64,000 nt of DNA, taken from Mesorhizobium sp. (GTDB lineage: Bacteria > Pseudomonadota > Alphaproteobacteria > Rhizobiales > Rhizobiaceae). The notes below the pieces were generated by a model. The model was given only the letters and a program-made list of their open reading frames with translations, searched no databases and had not been told where the DNA came from. The stretch is from contig SAPZ01000009.1 in assembly GCA_004020875.1 (NCBI GenBank), positions 1 to 64,000 of the forward strand, read 5' to 3'. Position 1 is the first letter of the stretch. Every line of letters starts with the position of its first letter. Shown piece after piece: positions 60,652-64,000 of the stretch. Position numbers and translations under genes: made by a program.

Positions 60652-62721
60652 ATGAATCCTCCCCCCAACATAACCGATCCGCTCGTCCTGTTCATGCCGT
60701 CGGGCAAGCGCGGCCGGTTCCCGGTCGGCACGCCGGTCCTCGATGCGGCGCGCCAGCTCGGCGTCTATGTCGAAAGCGTGTGCGGCGGCCGCGCCACCTG
60801 CGGGCGCTGCCAGATCGAGGTGCAGGAAGGCAATTTCGCCAAGCACAAGATCGTCTCGTCCAACGACCACATCTCTTCCAAAGGCGCCAAGGAGGAGCGC
60901 TACGAGCGCGTGCGCGGCCTGCCCGAGCGGCGCCGCCTCTCCTGCTCGGCGCAAATCCTCGGCGATCTCGTCATCGATGTGCCGCAGGACACGGTCATCA
61001 ATGCCCAGACAATCCGCAAGGACGCCGACACCAGGGTGATCGCCCGCGATACGGCGATCCGCATGTGCTATGTCGAGATCGAAGAGCCCGACATGCACAA
61101 GCCGCTCGGTGATCTCGACCGGCTCAAGATCGCCCTGATGAAGGACTGGGGCCTCAAGAACCTCGAATTCGACTTCTACCTCATGCCGCAGGTGCAGGGC
61201 ATTCTGCGCAAGGGCAACTGGACCGCGACCGCCGCCATCCACAAGGATGCCGACAGCGACATCGCGCGCGTCATCGCGCTGTGGCCCGGCCTGAAGAACG
61301 AGGCCTACGGCCTTGCCTGCGACATTGGCTCGACCACCATTGCCATGCATCTGGTGTCGCTGCTCTCCGGTCGCGTCGCCGCCTCCTCCGGCACCTCGAA
61401 TCCGCAGATCCGCTTCGGCGAGGATCTGATGAGCCGCGTCTCCTATGTGATGATGAATCCGGACGGTCGCGAAGGCATGACCGTCGCCGTGCGAGAGGCC
61501 ATCTCCGGCCTTGTCGACAAGGTTTGCGCCGAAGGCAACGTCCAGCGCAACGACATTCTGGATTCCGTCTTCGTCGGCAATCCCATCATGCATCACCTTT
61601 TCCTTGGCATCGATCCGACCGAGCTCGGCGGCGCGCCCTTCGCGCTCGCCGTCTCCGGCGCGGTGCGCATCAAGGCCTCGGACATCGGCCTGAAACTCAA
61701 CCAGGGCGCGCGCCTCTACATGCTGCCTTGCATCGCCGGCCATGTCGGCGCCGACGCCGCCGCCGTCACGCTGTCGGAGGGTCCGCACCGCCAGGACGAG
61801 ATGATGCTGATCGTCGACGTCGGCACCAATGCCGAAATCGTGCTCGGCAACAGGACACGCGTCGTTGCCGCCTCCTCTCCCACCGGCCCGGCGTTCGAGG
61901 GCGCGGAAATCTCCGGCGGCCAGCGCGCCGCGCCCGGCGCCATCGAGCGCGTGCGCATCGACCCGGACACGCTGGAGCCGCGCTACCGCGTCATCGGCTC
62001 GGAACTGTGGTCGGATCAGTCGGGCTTCGCCGAGAGCGTTCAGGCGACCGGCGTCACCGGCATTTGCGGCTCCGGCATCATCGAGGTGATCGCCGAGATG
62101 TATCTGTCCGGCATCATTTCCGAGGACGGCGTCGTCGATGGATCGCTCAGCATGCGCTCGCCGCGCATCGTGCCCAACGGCCGCACCTTCTCCTACGTGC
62201 TGAAGGAAGGCGAGCCGAAGATCACCATCACGCAGAATGACGTGCGCGCCATCCAGCTTGCCAAGGCGGCACTCTATGCCGGCACCAAGCTGTTGATGGA
62301 AAAGCAGCACACCGAGTATGTCGACCGCATCCATTTCGCCGGCGCCTTCGGCTCCTTCATCGATCCGAAATACGCCATGGTACTTGGCCTGATCCCGGAC
62401 TGCGACCTCGACAAGGTCTCGGCTGTCGGCAATGCCGCCGGCGCCGGCGCGCGCATGGCGCTCCTCAATCGTGGCTACCGGCGCGAGATCGAGGAGACGG
62501 TGAGCAGGATCGAGAAGATCGAGACGGCGCTGGAACCGAAATTCCAGGAACACTTCGTCTACGCCATGGCGCTGCCGAACAAGGTCGACCCCTTCCCCAA
62601 GCTGGCCGCCGCGGTGAAGCTGCCGCCGCGCAAGGCGATGAGCGAGGACGGCGGCGCAGGCGACGCCACCCCGCGCCGGCGTTCGCGCGAGGAGCGCGCG
62701 GCACGCCGTGGCCGCGATTAG
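60652..62721 (+). CDS. Corrinoid-reactivating protein, 2Fe-2S plus ASKHA domain (RamA/RACo-like)
   Basis: A 689-residue protein. The N-terminal ferredoxin-like domain has C44, C50 and C53 (SVCGGRATCGRC) and C98 (LSCSA), fitting a plant-type 2Fe-2S cluster. The C-terminal half (about 225-620) has an actin-like ATPase/DUF4445 fold with CDIGSTTIAMHLVSLLSG and VDVGTNAEIVLGN. It reduces inactive Co(II) corrinoid to Co(I) with ATP, as RACo-type activators do for corrinoid proteins in anaerobes. It completes the methyltransferase machinery. The start is at 60652; upstream distance to the methyltransferase gene is 411 bases, mostly taken by the small minus-strand gene. Confidence 0.9.
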   Translation: MNPPPNITDPLVLFMPSGKRGRFPVGTPVLDAARQLGVYVESVCGGRATCGRCQIEVQEGNFAKHKIVSSNDHISSKGAKEERYERVRGLPERRRLSCSAQILGDLVIDVPQDTVINAQTIRKDADTRVIARDTAIRMCYVEIEEPDMHKPLGDLDRLKIALMKDWGLKNLEFDFYLMPQVQGILRKGNWTATAAIHKDADSDIARVIALWPGLKNEAYGLACDIGSTTIAMHLVSLLSGRVAASSGTSNPQIRFGEDLMSRVSYVMMNPDGREGMTVAVREAISGLVDKVCAEGNVQRNDILDSVFVGNPIMHHLFLGIDPTELGGAPFALAVSGAVRIKASDIGLKLNQGARLYMLPCIAGHVGADAAAVTLSEGPHRQDEMMLIVDVGTNAEIVLGNRTRVVAASSPTGPAFEGAEISGGQRAAPGAIERVRIDPDTLEPRYRVIGSELWSDQSGFAESVQATGVTGICGSGIIEVIAEMYLSGIISEDGVVDGSLSMRSPRIVPNGRTFSYVLKEGEPKITITQNDVRAIQLAKAALYAGTKLLMEKQHTEYVDRIHFAGAFGSFIDPKYAMVLGLIPDCDLDKVSAVGNAAGAGARMALLNRGYRREIEETVSRIEKIETALEPKFQEHFVYAMALPNKVDPFPKLAAAVKLPPRKAMSEDGGAGDATPRRRSREERAARRGRD

Positions 62722-62740
62722 AGCAAGGCGTTAGCCGGTA

Positions 62741-63763
62741 TCATTCCGCGGCCCCTGGGGCCGCGACATTGCTCGCCTTCACGGCGCCCTTCGGGCGTTG
62801 CGGGTGCAGCAGCCCGATCAGTGGCTTTTCGACGATCAGGTAGAGCATCGCCGACAGGGCAAGTGTGGCGACCAGGATCGTCGCCGGCTGCAAAGCTGCG
62901 GGGATACCGATCCTCAGGACGACACCCGTCGCTAGCACGCCAACCACGACGTGCCACAGATAGATCGAATAGGACGCGTCGCCGAGGAATGTGGGCAACG
63001 CAGCCGGCTTGAACGGCCGCGCCCGCTCGGCAAAAACCGCGCCCGCCACGATCAGCGCGGCCGGAAGTCCCCAGCGCAAGGCGCGGGGCAAATCGGCATC
63101 GAAATGCGGGCCGGCCGCAAGCAGAAGGAATCCGGCGCCGGCCATGGCCAGCGCCGCCCCGAACGGCAGCCTGGCGCCCTGGAGCCACAAGCGACCCACG
63201 ACGACGCCGGCCGCGAACTCGATCACGACAGGATCAGTGAAGGCGCGTGCGTATCCCGCGGGAAGGACGAAATGCAGCGCGACCATCGCGACAAGCGCGC
63301 CAACGAGAACGCGGAACCGCCAGCGCTCCTCAAGGAACAGGACCAGGGTCAAGACGAGATAGAACATCATCTCATAGCAAAGCGTCCAACCCTGTATGAC
63401 GATGGGATGCAGCGCATCCTCCTGCAGGACCGGCAGAAAGAACAGCGAGCCGACGAAATTCGCCACGCTGAAGAAATGGCCGTAGAAGAACTGCGGCTTG
63501 AGCAGGATGCCCGCCGCGGTCAGCAAGGTGACGATCCAGTAGAGAGGCACGATGCGGGTGATGCGGCGCCCCATGAAACGCCAGGGATCGGCCGGCCGGC
63601 CCGCCGTCGTCACCCACATGATGAAGCCGCTAATGACGAAGAAGACGTCGACACCCGCTGCTCCGACGTCGAACGAACCGCCGAACTGCTCGCTGACGTG
63701 AAAGCAAACGACCGCGCACGCGGCGAGGCCGCGTAGATATTGAATGCTGTGTATGCTTGTCAC
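62741..63763 (-). CDS. Acyltransferase family 3 membrane protein (OafA/ExoZ-like)
   Basis: A 340-residue protein with about ten transmembrane helices. The family-typical start is HSIQYLRGLAACAVVCFHVSEQFG. It acetylates or acylates surface polysaccharides or modifies lipids at the inner membrane. It is convergent with the corrinoid activator and functionally unrelated to it as far as can be seen. Confidence 0.88.
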   Translation of the reverse strand: MTSIHSIQYLRGLAACAVVCFHVSEQFGGSFDVGAAGVDVFFVISGFIMWVTTAGRPADPWRFMGRRITRIVPLYWIVTLLTAAGILLKPQFFYGHFFSVANFVGSLFFLPVLQEDALHPIVIQGWTLCYEMMFYLVLTLVLFLEERWRFRVLVGALVAMVALHFVLPAGYARAFTDPVVIEFAAGVVVGRLWLQGARLPFGAALAMAGAGFLLLAAGPHFDADLPRALRWGLPAALIVAGAVFAERARPFKPAALPTFLGDASYSIYLWHVVVGVLATGVVLRIGIPAALQPATILVATLALSAMLYLIVEKPLIGLLHPQRPKGAVKASNVAAPGAAE

Positions 63764-63902
63764 GATGCCCTGACCCGTTTCGCATCATGCTGCGGTGCAC
63801 ATACTCCCACGCCGCATTGCACAATAACTATGCAGCCGCTCGCCTGTGTCAACCGCCGATGGCAGCTATTCGGACCGGACCCGGCCCGTCGGCCGCTTAA
63901 TG

Positions 63903-63918
63903 CATTTGCATGCAAATG
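63903..63918. repeat. Perfect 16-base palindrome within repeat-like intergenic DNA
   Basis: CATTTGCATGCAAATG is a complete palindrome in the 237-base intergenic end of the window. The following bases CGATCCCGAAACCGAAG resemble rhizobial dispersed repeats. No gene is supported from 63764 to 64000. Confidence 0.45.
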
Positions 63919-64000
63919 TTTCCGGATCCGCGCGATCCCGAAACCGAAGCTCTGTTTTCGCGAAATCGGCCCGATACATGCGAGACGCATTTAGCGGCCA

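Noticed and set aside
1..64000. tRNA, rRNA, CRISPR, prophage or insertion sequence
   Set aside because: No tRNA-like cloverleaf with TTCGA arm, regular spacer array, transposase or phage gene could be supported on reading both strands.

Overview
The window reads as chromosomal DNA of a high-GC alphaproteobacterium of the Rhizobiales, most probably Mesorhizobium or a close relative. The support is the very-long-chain lipid A cluster (acpXL to lpxXL), a PutA/Lrp pair, a bmt-type betaine-homocysteine methyltransferase, and several short intergenic palindromic repeats of rhizobial type. I see no tRNA or rRNA gene, phage, insertion sequence or CRISPR array. Genes are dense and codon use looks even throughout.

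Layout. 0.2-11 kb is central metabolism: a heme-degrading monooxygenase, putA with its Lrp regulator, a MauG-like diheme peroxidase with a FixH-like partner, a KDG-type kinase, aldose epimerase, succinate-semialdehyde dehydrogenase and an auxin-efflux-type carrier. 11.4-18.9 kb is envelope: a secreted histidine phosphatase, the acpXL-fabF2XL-fabF1XL-adh-lpxXL operon, a beta-barrel protein and an L,D-transpeptidase. 19.1-25.5 kb is a peptidase plus peptide-type ABC importer operon. 25.5-35.5 kb holds TerB, TSUP, CobQ, a DMSP-lyase-like cupin, isobutyryl-CoA dehydrogenase, MmsB, a structured RNA candidate, a class III transaminase and a prolyl oligopeptidase.

35.7-62.7 kb is dominated by methylated-osmolyte and one-carbon functions. 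There are two MttB-superfamily methyltransferases with no in-frame amber codon, so they are non-pyrrolysine types. With them come a cognate corrinoid protein, a FAD/GcvT demethylating dehydrogenase, a DddP-type M24 lyase, Bmt, an XRE regulator, a DUF1638 protein, an acetogen-style MetV-MetF pair, a pterin-binding methyl-THF methyltransferase and a 2Fe-2S/ASKHA corrinoid reactivase. An ordinary ECF sigma/VWA pair and a few unrelated genes are interspersed.

Working model (inference). MttB proteins demethylate betaine-like quaternary amines onto the corrinoid protein. The pterin-binding enzyme exchanges methyl groups with tetrahydrofolate. MetVF links methyl-THF to methylene-THF. The ferredoxin-like ASKHA protein rescues oxidised Co(II) corrinoid, which an aerobe would need. 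Bmt and the dehydrogenase provide parallel demethylation routes. A near-identical palindrome lies just upstream of both bmt and the pterin-binding methyltransferase gene and probably co-regulates them.
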